Source: Platanthera guangdongensis
Lineage: Eukaryota > Streptophyta > Magnoliopsida > Asparagales > Orchidaceae
Assembly: GCA_039583875.1 (NCBI GenBank)
Contig: CM077164.1
Coordinates: forward strand, 71,393,628 to 71,457,627
Length of the DNA stretch: 64,000 nucleotides
Reading direction: 5' to 3'
This document shows, in pieces, positions 32,717 through 44,926 of the stretch. The notes under the pieces are model-generated. The model worked only from the letters and a program-made list of their open reading frames with translations, was not told the DNA's origin and made no database searches. The position numbers and the translations under genes were made by a program. Within the stretch, counting starts at the first letter, position 1, and every line of letters starts with the position of its first letter.

Positions 32717-33506
32717 TTATATAGTGCCCGAAGGCAACCGTTCAGGGACGAGACGCACCAAAACTAAATCACAAATCAAATAGTGAGACACTCTTCTATG
32801 TAAACTAGCATGAAATTGATAAAATATGATTTGTATGGCTATCGCTTCACTATTGTGCTTATATAATTTTTGAACATGAGAGGCATAAACTAGTGCGAGT
32901 TGACTTGGATTATCAGACAGTGGAAACGAAATCAAGTCAAAAGGAACATGTGCTTTAAATCCGTACACGATCACATTCGGCGAGCGACAAGCATAAAAAT
33001 AATCATAAGACGCGACTATATAGAGTAATTTATTACAAGTGCGCCTAAATATCTCGCTACCGTGTGGTGTGAACCCATGCGCTACGTGACTCAACCCGAA
33101 AACAGAGGATAATGGGGTTAAATCCGGGGGTACGGGAGCCTTAAAATCAAAGATGATTTTCATAGGCGTCAAAGTCGCAGTTCTAATTTTATAATTAATA
33201 TAATCACGCTTGGCATGAAGATATTCCAAGGGAAGCCACTGATCATTAATAATAATAGAATTGAATGCTCCGGGGTGTGATAACAGGTGCGAGCAATACA
33301 ACTCATGCGGCCTAACCGTGGTCACTAACGGGTGGGAAAAAGGGCCATCAAATGGCGGTGGGTAAATCCGTGTGAATGGGCGTGGTATATAGGTGTGTGA
33401 CAGAGACACCACAGCCAGAGGCACAATAGCCAAAGACTGAAAAACATACAAGGATGGAACCATAGCTGGACACGCAGAGAATTGAGTAGTCAAATGTGTC
33501 ATGTCC
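32717..33506 (-). CDS. G4 ORF with duplicated integrase C-terminal fragments
   Basis: 261 codons are open up to the C2 insertion point, and the frame continues without interruption into the G4 gag ORF on the far side of C2 once one TSD copy is discounted. Two integrase-like blocks are seen: IIFDFKAPVPPDLTPLSS and, downstream, VIVYGFKAHVPFDLISFPLS. Both correspond to the single SPFEIVYG(F/R)KP.TPLDL region of chromovirus integrase, so it is duplicated. LVLVRLVPERLPSGTI at the end is the GDLVMV.L..ERFP.GTY motif. No D-D-E core is present. Confidence 0.65.
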
Positions 33507-35320
33507 TGAAAGTTATTGTTAGATCTGAAATACTCTAGAGGGGGAGGGGTGAATAGAGTATATTGAAAACTTAAAATCTTTTTGCAGTAAATAAAAAATC
33601 AATCCTAAAATAATATATTCGACCACAGGCTCAGCAAAATATAAACTAATTATCGCAGACACAGTAACCTAACTAGCACAGCCACAACAAGAACAAAAGA
33701 AAAAGATGGCAACCAGACAACACAAGAATTTTATAGTGGTTCCCCAACCTGGGTACATTCACTCTTCTACCACCCTGGTAGGAATCCACACAGGTTTTTG
33801 ATAAGGTGACTGCCACCAATGAGCTTTTGATCAGGTGCTCAAAAACCAACCCCAAGTTTTTTGATCAGGAGACTTACAACCAAAAATAACTTTTGAAGGG
33901 AGTTAGAGAACCCTTTTTACAGTAGGGGATGAGAGAGTGATGGTGTCTTCACTTTCTCAAATACAACTGAGAAGACTTAGTGGATGTATGATTTTAGCAA
34001 AAGCTCCCCCTGAGATATTGAACTCAGGAAGATTTGAGCCTTGCTGCAGGGTGAGTAGGTCTTTAGTATTTCAGCCTCGACCAGCAGGTATCCAGGAGCT
34101 TCTTGACAGATCGAGTGTTTGTTTTCCTTTGAAAAATCCTGAGATGAAGAAGGAAGAAGACTCTTGATTTGAATGTATGTTCTTCTTCTTCTTTAGCTTG
34201 TTGTAATTTCTCTGGTCAAGGGTTAGGGCTTCTTGTATCTTTACGGTGTTATTGCCCTGTGTATGTTGTTCTCTATGTTCAGTCGAGAAGGAAGAAGAAG
34301 ATCCTTATTTTGTCTGTCTGACGAAGAAAGAAGAAAAATCCTTTTTATATTTTCCATGAAATCTTCCTTCTAAATTTTGAATTTCTTTCTTCATTCAATG
34401 CTGACGGCCTGGAGAATATTTGCATTGATTGATTTCCCCAACTGTACCATTGAAAAACGGCAAGCAATAATCCTGATGAAGTCCATAATCAATGCTTGCT
34501 TCTAACGGTAATATTCAGAGAATATAAAGCATTGATTACTTAGGAATTATTGTAATAAATAAGGACAGAGGGAGGGAAATATCCAAATCTGGAACTTTAT
34601 AAAAATCGTTGAGCAGAGAACAGAATTCGTCGACCTTGGTCCAGAGTTCGTCAAGCTGAGAAGTCAAGTTCGTTGACTAGATAATAGTTGTTCGTCGAGC
34701 TGAGATCCAAGATCGTCGAACTAAGAACAGATAACTGCTTTCTCTAGAACCTTGCCAATTCTGGGCATCAAGATCGTCGAGCTGAGATTCTAACTTCGTC
34801 GACTGGAGTTCAGTGAGATGTTTCTTGTACTTAAGAATGTTGAAGTAAAGTGTCCAGGAATCGTCGACTTGAGAACTAAGTTCGTCGACCTGAGAACTAG
34901 TTTCGTCAAGCTGAGAACTTTTAACTGCTACTTGATAAAGCTTGCATAGAATGTGGTCTAAATTCGTCGAGCTGAGAGGATGAATTCATCGACTGAAGTA
35001 TGATTCTGGACATAGAATATTTAAGTGTTTCTGGTCTTAAAATGTTGAAGTAGATGATCCATAAATCGTCGACCTAAGATCCAAGTTCGTCGAGCTGATA
35101 TTCTAACTTCGTCGACTGGAGTTCAGTGAGAAGAATTCTGGGCCTGGAATGTTGAAGTATAATGTCCAGAGATCGTCGACCTGAGAACCAAGTTCATCCA
35201 GATCAGCTCAGAGAATTTTCTCTGAGTTCGTCGAGCTGAGCACGACTATCGTTGACCTGAGCTTGACGAACGTCGAACTCATTTTCTGAGTCTTTGAAAT
35301 TTCTCTAAGTCTTGAGTCTT
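33507..35320 (-). repeat. C2 3' LTR, first part
   Basis: It aligns with 53172-54980 of the 5' LTR from TGAAAGTTATTGTTAGATC to CTTGAGTCTT, where L1 begins. It contains the TCGTCGA dyad array (34615-35280) and, on the minus strand, a TATAAAAAG box near 34341-34348. Confidence 0.92.
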
Positions 35321-36324
35321 AATTGATTGTTAAAACTCCAAAAAGATTACGGTTCACGCAGCAACCCGGCGGTTTTATTTAATTAGAAAAGCGAATTGGA
35401 TTTTATTTAGAAAACGGGGCGCGCGTATTTATTTAATTTGGATATAAAACGGTTTAGATCGAGTTTTAACGAAAGGAGGCAAGTGCACCTATCGTGAGTA
35501 GTACAGGATATTCCGGTGTGGAATATCGAGGTCGTATTATTCTCGGGGTCGGTTCGATTATTTCTACTCTTCCCTAGAGGGGACTATTATTTTACCGATA
35601 ATTATCTTGTCGGGATATTTATATATAATAAAAAGGCAGAAAATGGCAGAAAGAAAATGAAAGCATAAAAGAAAAGCTTAAAGGTGGAGCCGATGAAGAG
35701 CTTAGCGCAACTGCATCGAATCGCATCGAACTAAAATAAACTTTTAATAAAAAGAGATTCTAAGTTTCAAATTAATTAAGGCGGAGACTTGGTCGTGGAG
35801 GTTCCACTAGAATGAGCTCACCTAGCTATAGGGCTATCGCTCACCTGAATGCTAAGACTATTCGACCGAACGTTAGTCCGACGAAGGATTCCTCTTAACG
35901 CCCGCATTACGCTAAGAACCCCGCTATTGGGTAGGGAACCCAATCCGGTAGAGTTGGCGCGCCTCCTCTCTCGAGGGTTTGTGCGGAACTCTCTTTATCA
36001 AGGGGTGATCGGTTCATACGCACGGCCTCTCGGCTAGCTAGCGCATGGACTACGGAAATAGGGCCCACATATCGATTATGTGGTCCTACGCGTCGTAAAC
36101 CCTAGGCAAACCTTAAGTAATTTTAATTAATTAGAAAAATAAGGACCTTTAATTATTTAACGCTATTTTATCTGTCCCAATTCTCTTCGATATTGAGGGC
36201 TAAGAATGGTTAGCCACTCATCGGAATGGGGACGGCTTGCGAGGAAAAGCAGAAAAGAAAGCGATAAAGAAAGCAGTAAAGAAAGCAAGAAAATGAAAGC
36301 AGGAAAGAAAGCAGTAAATTGCAA

Positions 36325-36430
36325 GTCCTACTCAAACGAGTAGGACTGAAATGAAAGCGGTAAAATGCGAGTCCCGGCGCAAATGCGTGGGCGGGAGAAA
36401 GAAAGCGGGTCCTACTCAAACGAGTAGGAC
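36325..36430. repeat. Hairpin cluster in L1 3' LTR
   Basis: GTCCTACTCAAACGAGTAGGAC (9-bp stem, 4-base loop) is present at 36325-36346 and 36409-36430. TCCCGGCGCAAATGCGTGGGCGGGA-like pairing lies between them. Related GAGTAGG and CTACCGCTAGAATGCGGTAG hairpins follow to about 36920. Confidence 0.85.
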
Positions 36431-37549
36431 TAAATAAATGCTCAGACGCAAGCACTCTACAGAAAGTAAAACTCACGCACACACACTCTTGACATGAAAT
36501 AAAATACGCACGCACACAAATCCTACTCAAATGAGTATGGAAAATAAAGACCGGCCATTTAACTCCTAGCGAGTAGGCAGAAATAAATATTACATCAAAG
36601 GAAAACAATGCGTCATTTAACTCTTAACAAGTAGGCGGAAATAAATGCACACACTCACACACTCGACTAATTGAAATAAAGCAGTAAAATCTAACTCATA
36701 CACGCACGCACACGTACAAAAATACGAAAATCAAAGTTATCGAAAAATTAAAACAACTGTATTTCTACCGCTAGAATGCGTTAGAAATGCATAAAAAGCT
36801 GAAATAAAAATTAAACGAGCAAATGAGTTTGCAAATAAACGCAAAAGCTAAGTGCTCGAAAAATTAAAACAAATACATTTATACCGCTAGAATGCGGTAG
36901 AAAAACATAAAATGAAGACAAAAAAATTAAACAAGCAAAAGGTTAAAACAAAATCAAAGTGCGCGAAAAATTAAAACAACGAAAAAGTGATTAAAAACTG
37001 ATTAAAAAGTGATTTAAACAACTATATAATCATTCCTATAACTCCGTAAAAGTGATTAAAAAGTGAAACTAAAGCTAAAAGAACGAAAAAGTTTTACAAC
37101 CTAAAAAGCAAAACCTAAGTTAAAAGAAATGAAAATCACCTTGAAATAATTTTTACGGATTTATAGGAATGCAAATAAAGCTATGAAAATCCTAATCTAA
37201 ACAAGTCTAAGTAACGAAATTATGAAAACGTAAAAGTAACATTTACACTCATACACACACACACTCATTTCAAAAGAACAAAAAAGAAGTTAAAACAAAA
37301 TGAAATAAGATTGCATAAGAGTAGTGTTTAGATGAAATCCAAAACCATATAAAGGGAGAAAACAACACATTTTATTAACTAAAAAAGAAGGTTACATGGA
37401 AAGATAAAAATAAAAACTAAGGAGAGGGGGAGAAAATCCCTTACATAACCCTTGGAATCATCTAAACAGCATAACACCTATACAAAATGGATCCAAAAAG
37501 TGGAACAAGAACTCAAGCAGAGAAATTGAATATATAGACAAAAACATTC

Positions 37550-38250
37550 GAAGAACACGCCCTCTGACATGGGCGTGTAGGGGGCGTATCAGCACTGTAC
37601 AAAATGCGGCTGGCGATTTGACGGGAAAGTGGACTTCGGGCTGGACATGTGTCGGTCACGCAACGGTCACGCCCTAGGTCACGGGCGTGGCACTGGGCGT
37701 GTCGAGTAGGTGGAACTGGGCGCGGTGCGTCAAAAGTCGTCGCGCGGGTCTTGTCGGCCAGGTGGAGAAGTCACGCCCCAGGTCACGGCGTGACGCTGGG
37801 CGTGTTGGTTTGAGTCGACACTCGACAAACGTCGAGCAGAAATTGTCGAGAGGAAAATTCGTCGAGCGGGAAGAGGAGTCACGCCCAAGGTCACGGGCGT
37901 GCCTTTGGGCTTGTCGCGGAGGTGTCGACGATCGTCGAGCGGAAAGTCGTCGAGCGCGAATTTTGTCGAGCGGAGAATCATCGAGCGGAACATTTCGTCA
38001 AGATTGATGGAGTGGTCACACCCCAGATTACGGGCGTGACGAGTGTTCGACGATCGTCGATCGGAAATCGACGAGCGCGAAAATCATTGAGCGGAAATCG
38101 TCGAGCGCTGGACACGGGTCATGTCACGGGCATGTGACCGGGCGTGTCAAGCTATTTCTTCAAAATTTGTTCATTTCTCAGGAATTTGACGTATCACGCC
38201 ATGGTCACGGGCGTGACCAACAGTACACGGGCGTGTACTATGCAAAAGTT
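37550..38250. repeat. Mixed dyad array in L1 3' LTR
   Basis: Copies of CACGGGCGTG(T/A)C alternate with TCGTCGAGCGGAA and TCGACGATCGTCGA. The array lies upstream, in the element's sense, of a TATATA box near 37531-37538. Confidence 0.87.
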
Positions 38251-38410
38251 GACTTTTCCTGAATTTTTTTAGGAAATCAAAATAGAGTAAGTTAGAACAT
38301 TATTTACAAAAAAGAAACATTTTTATAAAGAAAAATAAACAAAAAGAACAAAAATAAAGTAAAACGACATATTTAATGTACATAAAAGTAGGTATATTTA
38401 CAACTTATCA

Positions 38411-41029
38411 AGCACCCACATACTTAAGCTTTTGTTATTTCAGAGCAAAAGTTTGAGGTGAACTTATAAGGAATAGAAAAAACTCTAAGTTTAGCTATCT
38501 CTTAATCAATTATAAGAGAGATTTAAATAAATATACGGGGTATAAGAGTTAAATCATAAATTATGAAAATGTTATAAATAGAGAAAGAGTTTCAAAAAGA
38601 CTTCTAGAAAAAAAATAAAATAGAAAGCAAAAATTTATTTTTGTTAGTTTAACAAAGATGGATTGAAATTATATAAAAAACTATAGCTTAAAAGAAGTTA
38701 ATGGAAATAATGCAATTTAAAAATTATGCTCTCAAAAAAATTTTAAATTAATTCTAGAATCATTGAAATAGGATAAATGGTTTGGTGGTTTATGAAGAGG
38801 GCTTGGATATTGAGGTGTGCCAATTTTTTCTCGAACATCCAATTTTTTTTCCTTTTGAATAATTAGGAAAATTAAATCTTATTTTCCTAACATATAATAT
38901 TTTTTTCTTTCTTCATAAATAATAAATAACCCAATGTATATGTGTATGAGTAATGAATTTTATCCTCTTACTCCATAACATATAATCTTTTTAAATATTA
39001 GGTGCCTATGTTTACGGAATGAAATCTTATTCTCATTGACATAGGATCTTTTTAAGGGATAAAATATGGGTAAACATGTCAAGTAAGACATAAAAAACGG
39101 AAGTGGGTTTATCTTTTTTTTTCAAAAATAAAACTAGATTTTAATAAAAAAAGTTTTGAGAGCAATCTTTTTAAAATGAACGTTCCAATGTTTCTAAAAG
39201 CATGAAGTAGAAATAATTGAAATCCATGAATGTTATGTTCTAACATAAAAAACGAGCTTCTATTTAAAAATTAGAAGTTGTGGTGAAAAATAAGTTTCCT
39301 ATTATAAGGAAAAGACATAAAACAATTCTTTAACACTTAACCCCAGACACTTAAACCTATCAAACTTTAATTAATAAACGAATAGTAAGCAAAGAATAAT
39401 TAAAATTCGCTTATAAATTAACTCGAAACTAGATTTTTGGAAATCAAAAAAGGTTAAGAAATGGTATATTCGATTTTATTTGTTACATAATTTAACAAAA
39501 TATTTTTTGAAATTTTTAGAGTTTATCTTTTTTTTTGTGATTATGATCTTTTTTTTGTTGAATTTTTAGAGTTATTCTCTTTTTTAGGAATTTTTGGTTT
39601 TTCTAATTTTTTGGATTTTTTAGTGTATTTTGATAAGTAATTTACAAGAAAGAGGATAGAAAGAAGTGTTATTTACAAAAAAGATAGGGGGGAAGAGAGA
39701 AAATTTTTTGTTTTTAAATATTATACAAAGTAAAAACTCGACGGTGGCCCGCAAACAGACTCTTATTTGGCTGGTTGGTTCGATAAGTCGAACGCCGCGG
39801 GCAGGCTAAAAAGCGAGCTTTTTTCAAAAAAGGAAGAGAAGAGGGGGGAAGAGAGATTTTTACAAAAATATTTACAAAGTAAAAAGAAAAAAATTTGAAT
39901 TATTTTTGATGTTTTATAAGTTTTTTTGTGTGATTTTTGTGTTTTATGATTTTTTTTGAGTTGTTTTTTTTATATAAAAAAAACAAAGAAAATTTTTTTA
40001 AAGTTCTAAGTTTTGTAATTTTTTTGTTTTTTTATGAGTACAGAATAATAAAAATGCATAATAGGAAAACACCCACATACTTAAACCCAACATTGTCCCT
40101 AATGTTGCAGTGTAAGTATGCGGAACGATAATAAACAAAATATAACATGTACAAAAATAAAAAGAGAGGGTAGAAGCTTCCCTAAAACGAGGGCATGAGG
40201 CTCGGGTTGATACCCTGCATTAGTTAGATGAAAAAGCAAAAATATAACAAAAAAAAAGAAAACAAAAAATATAAACTCGGCTTAAAGTGTGCGGGCAGAG
40301 GGGGGCAAGTGTAGATGTGACTCGATTAGCTAACGTCTTAGTATATGAGCGCAATAAAAAGGAAATCCCCTAGCGCGCACTAGAGTGAAGTGCGCCGAAG
40401 TGACAAAATAAATATATAAGAATTTAATAATAGAAAAATGTCATTTATGTCCAAGTGCATATATTATATACTATTTGTTTTTGGAAAAGTTTTTGTTTTT
40501 TTGAAAAGAAATAAAAGAAGTTAAACTTAAAACCTATATACGAAAAAAAAATTTGCGTTTTTAGGAGGTTGTTAGATTTTGTTTTCTTTTTTTTATTTTT
40601 TTGTGTTTTTGTTGTAGATTTTTAGTTTTTAGAAATTTATTTTTTGGTTTTTGAGTTTTTAGATTTTTTTGGTATATAAATTGTTTTTTTTAGTTTTTTT
40701 TTAGTTTTTTTTTTGTCATAATAATAATGAAAAAATTTGTTTTTTTTGTTTTTTTTTTTAAGTTTTTTTGTTTTGTTTTTTTTCATTCATTTTTTTTGTT
40801 GTTTTGGTTTTTAAAGGTTTTTCGATTTTTTTAGTTTTATAGGTTTTTGGATGTTTAGTTTTTTTTATTTTTTTTTAGTTTTTTTTTAGTTTTTATTTTT
40901 AAAGTAGTTATTATTAGTATTATTAAATTGGCCAATTATATATATATAGATATAGAGGTAAAATTAATAGGTCTCCAGCGTTCAAAATAACGACTCGAAA
41001 ATCCCCGGAAACGGTGCCAAAAACTTGAT
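38411..41029 (-). other. L1 internal non-coding region
   Basis: Very AT-rich with long T runs (39480-39660 and 40560-40900 on the plus strand). No gene. The minus-strand word TTAAGTATGTGGGTG occurs twice, directly before the 3' LTR (38411-38427) and near 40067-40081. The first is in the PPT position, and the second follows GACAATGTTGGG, a phrase often seen before the PPT in gypsy elements. Confidence 0.75.
41001..41023 (-). promoter_or_regulatory. L1 primer-binding site (tRNA-Asp type)
   Basis: The minus strand reads TTTTTGGCACCGTTTCCGGG, two changes from TGGCGCCGTTGCCGGGGA, six bases inside the 5' LTR. Confidence 0.82.
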
Positions 41030-42030
41030 TGATTGTAAAAACTCCAAAAAGATTACGGTTCACACGGCGACCCGGCGGTTTTATTTAATTAGAAAAGCGG
41101 ATTGGATTTTATTTAGAAAACGGGGCGCGCGTATTTATTTAATTTGGATATAAAACGGTTTAGATCGAGTTTTAACGAAAGGAAGCAAGTGCACCTATCG
41201 TGAGTAGTACAGGATATTCCGGTGTGGAATATCGAGGTCGTATTGTTCTCGGGGTCGGTTCGATTATTTCTACTCTTCCCAGGAGGGGACTATTATTTTA
41301 CCGATAATTATCTTGTCAGGATATTTATATATAATAAAAAGGCAGAAAATGGCAGAAAGAAAATGAAAGCATAAAAGGAAAGCATAAAGGTGGAGCCGAT
41401 GAAGAGCTTAGCGCAACTGCATCGAATCGCATCGAACTAAAATAAACTTTTAATAAAAAAAGATAATAAGTTTCAAATTAATTAAGGCGGAGACTTGGCC
41501 ATGGAGGTTCCACTAGAATGAGCTCACCTAGCTATAGGGCTATCGCTCACCTGAACGTTAAGACTATTCGACCGAACGTTAGTCCGACGAAGGATTCCTC
41601 TTAATGCTCGCATTACGCTAAGAACACCGCTATTGGGTGGGGAACCCAATCCGGTAGAGTTGGCGCGCCTCCTCTCTCGAGGGTTAGTGCGGAAGTCTCT
41701 TTACCAAGGGGTGATCGGTCCATACGCACGGCCTCTCGGCTAGCTAGCATATGGACTACGGAAATAGGGCCCACACATCGATTATGTGGTCCTACGCATC
41801 GTAAACCCTAGGCAAACCTTAAGTAATTTTAATTAATTAGAAAAATAAGGACCTTTAATTATTTAAAACTATTTTATCTGTCTCAATGCTCTTCGATATT
41901 GAGGGATAAGAACGGTTAGCCACTCATCGGAATGGGGATGGCTTGCGAGGAAAAGCAGAAAAGAAAGCAATAAAGAAAGCAGTAAAGAAAGCAAGAAAAT
42001 GAAAGCAGGAAAGAAAGCAGTAAATTGCAA

Positions 42031-42136
42031 GTCCTACTCAAACGAGTAGGACTGAAATGAAAGCGGTAAAATGCAAGTCCCGACGCAAATGCGTGGGCGG
42101 GAGAAAGAAAGCGGGTCCTACTCAAACGAGTAGGAC
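42031..42136. repeat. Hairpin cluster in L1 5' LTR
   Basis: Same perfect hairpins as in the 3' LTR: GTCCTACTCAAACGAGTAGGAC at 42031-42052 and 42115-42136. Both copies keep the stems intact. Confidence 0.85.
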
Positions 42137-43246
42137 TAAATAAATGCTCACACGCACGCACTCTACAGAAAGTAAAACTCACGCACACACACTCTTGACA
42201 TGAAATTAAATACGCACGCACACAAATCCTACTCAAATGAGTAGGGAAAATAAAGACCTGTCATTTAACTCCTAGCGAGTAGGCGGAAATAAATATTACA
42301 TCAAAGGAAAACAATGCGTCATTTAACTCTTAACGAGTAGGCGGAAATAAATGCACACACTCACACACTCGACATAATTGAAATAAAGTAGTAAAATCTA
42401 ACTCATACTCGCACGCACACGTACAAAAATACGAAAATCAAAGTTATCGAAAAATTAAAACAACTGCATGTCTACCGCTAGAATGCGGTAGAAATGCATA
42501 AAAAGCTGAAATAAAAATTAAACGAGCAAATGAGTTTGCAAATAAACGCAAAAGCTAAGTGCTCGAAAAATTAAAACAAATACATTTCTACCGCTAGAAT
42601 ACGGTAGAAATGCATAAAATGAAGACAGAAAAATTAAACAGGCAAAAGGTTAAAACAAAATCAAAGTGCGCGAAAAATTAAAACAACGAAAAAGTGATTA
42701 AGAAGTGATTAAAAGTGATTAAAAAGTGATTTAAACAACTATATAATCATTCATATAACTCCGTAAAAGTGATTAAAAAGTGAAACTAAAGCTAAAAGAA
42801 CGAAAAAGTTTTACAACCTAAAAAGTAAAAACTAAGTTAAAAGAAATGAAAATCACCTTGAAATAATTCTTACGGATTTATAGGAATGCAAATAATGCTA
42901 TTAAAATCCTAATCTAAACAAGTCTAAGTAACGAAATTATGAAAACATAAAAGTAACATTTACACTCATACACACACACACACACATTTCAAAAGAATGA
43001 AAAAGAAGTTAAAACAAAATGAAATAAGATTGCATAAGAGTAGTGTTTAGATGAAATCCAAAACCATATAAAGGGAGAAAACGACACATTTTATTAACTA
43101 AAAAAGAAGGTTACATGGAAAGATAAAAATAAAAACTAAGGAGAGGGGGAGAAAATCCCTTACATAACCCTTGGAATCATCTACACAGCATAACACCTAT
43201 ACAAAATGGATCCAAAAAGTGGAACAAGAACTCAAGCAGAGAACTT

Positions 43247-43255
43247 GAATTTATA
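43247..43255 (-). promoter_or_regulatory. L1 5' LTR TATA box
   Basis: The minus strand reads TATAAATTC in TTTGTCTATAAATTCAAG. The dyad array begins about 10-15 bp upstream. Confidence 0.65.
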
Positions 43256-43264
43256 GACAAAAAA

Positions 43265-43960
43265 ATTCGAAGAACACGCCCTCTGACACGGGCATGTAGG
43301 GGGGCGTGTCAGCACTGTACAAAATGCGGCTGGAGATTTGACGGGAAAGTGGACTTCGGGCTGGACACGTGTCGGTCACGCAGCGGTCACGCCCCAGGTC
43401 ACGGGCGTGACATTGGGCGTGTCGAGGAGGTGGATCTGGGCACGGTGCGTCAAAAGTCGTCGCGCGGGTCTTGTCGGCCAGGTGGAGAAGTCACGCCCCA
43501 GGTCACGGCGTGACGCTGGGCGTGTTGGGTTGAGTCGACACTCGATAAACGTCAAGCGGAAATTGTCGAGAGGAAAATTCATCGAGCGGGAAGAGGAGTC
43601 ACACCCAAGGTCACGGGCGTGCCTCTGGGCGTGTCGCGGAGGTGTCGACGATCGTCGAGCGGAAAGTCGTCGAGCGCGAATTTCGTCGAGCGGAGAATCG
43701 TCGAGCGGAACATTTCGTCGAGCTTGATGGAGTGGTCACTCCCCAGATCATGGGCGTGACGGGTGTTCGACGATCGTCGATCGGAAATCGGCGAGCGTGA
43801 AAATCGTCGAGCGGAAATCATCGAGCGCTGGACACGGGTCATGTCACGGGCGTGTGACCGGGCGTGTCAAGCTATTTCTTCAAAATTTGTTCATTTCTCG
43901 GGAATTTGACGTATCACGCCCTGGTTACGGGCATGACCAAGAGTACACGGGCGTGTACTA
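43265..43960. repeat. Mixed dyad array in L1 5' LTR
   Basis: Same organisation as 37550-38250, with CACGGGCGTG(T/A)C and TCGTCGAGCGGAA words. Confidence 0.87.
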
Positions 43961-44136
43961 TGCAAAAGTTGACTTTTCCTAAAATTTTTTAGGAAATCAA
44001 AATAGAGTAGGTTATAACATTATTTACAAAAAAGAAACATTTTTATAAAGAAAAATAAACAAAAAGAACAAAAATAAAGTAAAACGGCATATTTAATGTA
44101 CATAAAAGTAGGTATATTTACAACTTATCAAGTCTT

Positions 44137-44283
44137 TTGCAGTCTGTTGATGGTTGGTCCATGCAGTGTTGACTCTAAGGACATGGCCTATAGTCTAGGA
44201 CTCATACATGACCCTAGCTATACATGTTGGGTCAAACATCCTAATTTAGTGAACCTAGCCCAAATCCAACTACGGATCCAACA
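44137..44283 (-). repeat. C2 3' LTR, second part
   Basis: TTGCAGTCTGTTGATGG through GGATCCAACA aligns with 54985-55129 of the 5' LTR. Together with 33507-35320 it makes a full-length LTR. Confidence 0.93.
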
Positions 44284-44297
44284 ATCTCCCCCTATTA
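44284..44297 (-). promoter_or_regulatory. C2 polypurine tract
   Basis: The minus strand reads TTAATAGGGGGAGAT directly before the LTR start TGTTGGATCC. Confidence 0.88.
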
Positions 44298-44511
44298 AGG
44301 TGAGGTCACTAATTACAGACTCACAATAATCACAAAGTAAGAAGACATATATCTGGCATGAAATGTTTTAACAAATGCAGCAGATATATATGTACACAGT
44401 AAGCTTTGTATCAGAAACATAAACAGAGTTTTAAGGATAACCGAAAGACTGAAGACAGTTCAAAATTTATTTTTTCTTATTTTGCTCCTTTGGCTTTGCC
44501 TCCTTAGCTTT

Positions 44512-44895
44512 TTATCCAGGCTGTGTAAATATGATTTCCCTGTTTGCGTTTGCTGCTTGAGTTCTTGTCATTGTCACGTCAGCAGCACCAATGATATTAA
44601 GGGAGGTAGCACTTGGCACTACAGCTTCTGGATGCAGTTTCATATAGTCATCAACATTAAAAAATTTGCTAGCCTTAGCAAACCTGTTAGGTTCTTCCTT
44701 CCTGTATTTGGACATGGTTGAATATTGAGAAGGATCCTTTCCTTCAGCTTTTGCCTTGTTGATCATGGATAAGCCAACCAACTCTTGTAACCTGGCCATC
44801 CTTGCTGTTATAGCTATCTTTGGATCTTCAAAAGGTACAGGAGGGGAGACAGGTATCTTTGGGATTTCAGCTTTATGTTCAGTAATTTGTTGTTA

Positions 44896-44926
<31 letters not shown>

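Larger units (their letters stand above)
35324..38410 (-). repeat. L1 3' LTR (3,087 bp)
   Basis: TGATTGTTAAAACTCC...CAACTTATCA on the plus strand. By eye about 3% different from the 5' LTR over the first 270 bp. It holds short hairpins near 36325-36920 and the ACACGGGCGTGTC/TCGTCGA array at 37550-38250. Confidence 0.92.
41030..44130 (-). repeat. L1 5' LTR (3,101 bp)
   Basis: It matches the 3' LTR over its whole length. The hairpin cluster is at 42031-42136 and later to 42610, the dyad array at 43265-43960, and a minus-strand TATAAATTC at 43247-43255 directly downstream of the array. Confidence 0.92.
35321..44131 (-). mobile_element. L1: LARD-like non-autonomous element, 3.1-kb LTRs, no genes
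   Basis: The LTR pair 35324-38410 and 41030-44130 flanks 2.6 kb of non-coding DNA. GTCTT flanks the insertion (35316-35320 and 44132-44136). Its ends carry TTGAT/ATCAA. A tRNA-Asp-type PBS sits beside the high-coordinate LTR, so the element is on the minus strand. The longest internal frame is about 64 codons and not gene-like. Long LTRs, long non-coding interior and gypsy-type PBS are the defining features of large retrotransposon derivatives (LARDs). It must borrow proteins, probably from a Ty3/gypsy element. Confidence 0.92.

Noticed and set aside
36210..36608. Open frame rich in Phe/Ser in the L1 LTR (also 41916-42236)
   Set aside because: It is made of the hairpin and purine-repeat region; it is inside an LTR, differs in length between the two LTRs and has no domain.
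37687..38007. SRA/GVE-rich frame in the L1 LTR (also 43338-43727)
   Set aside because: It is a translation of the dyad array; frames differ between the copies by indels.
44137..44283. Independent small repeat at 44.1-44.3 kb
   Set aside because: It is the second part of the C2 3' LTR displaced by L1.
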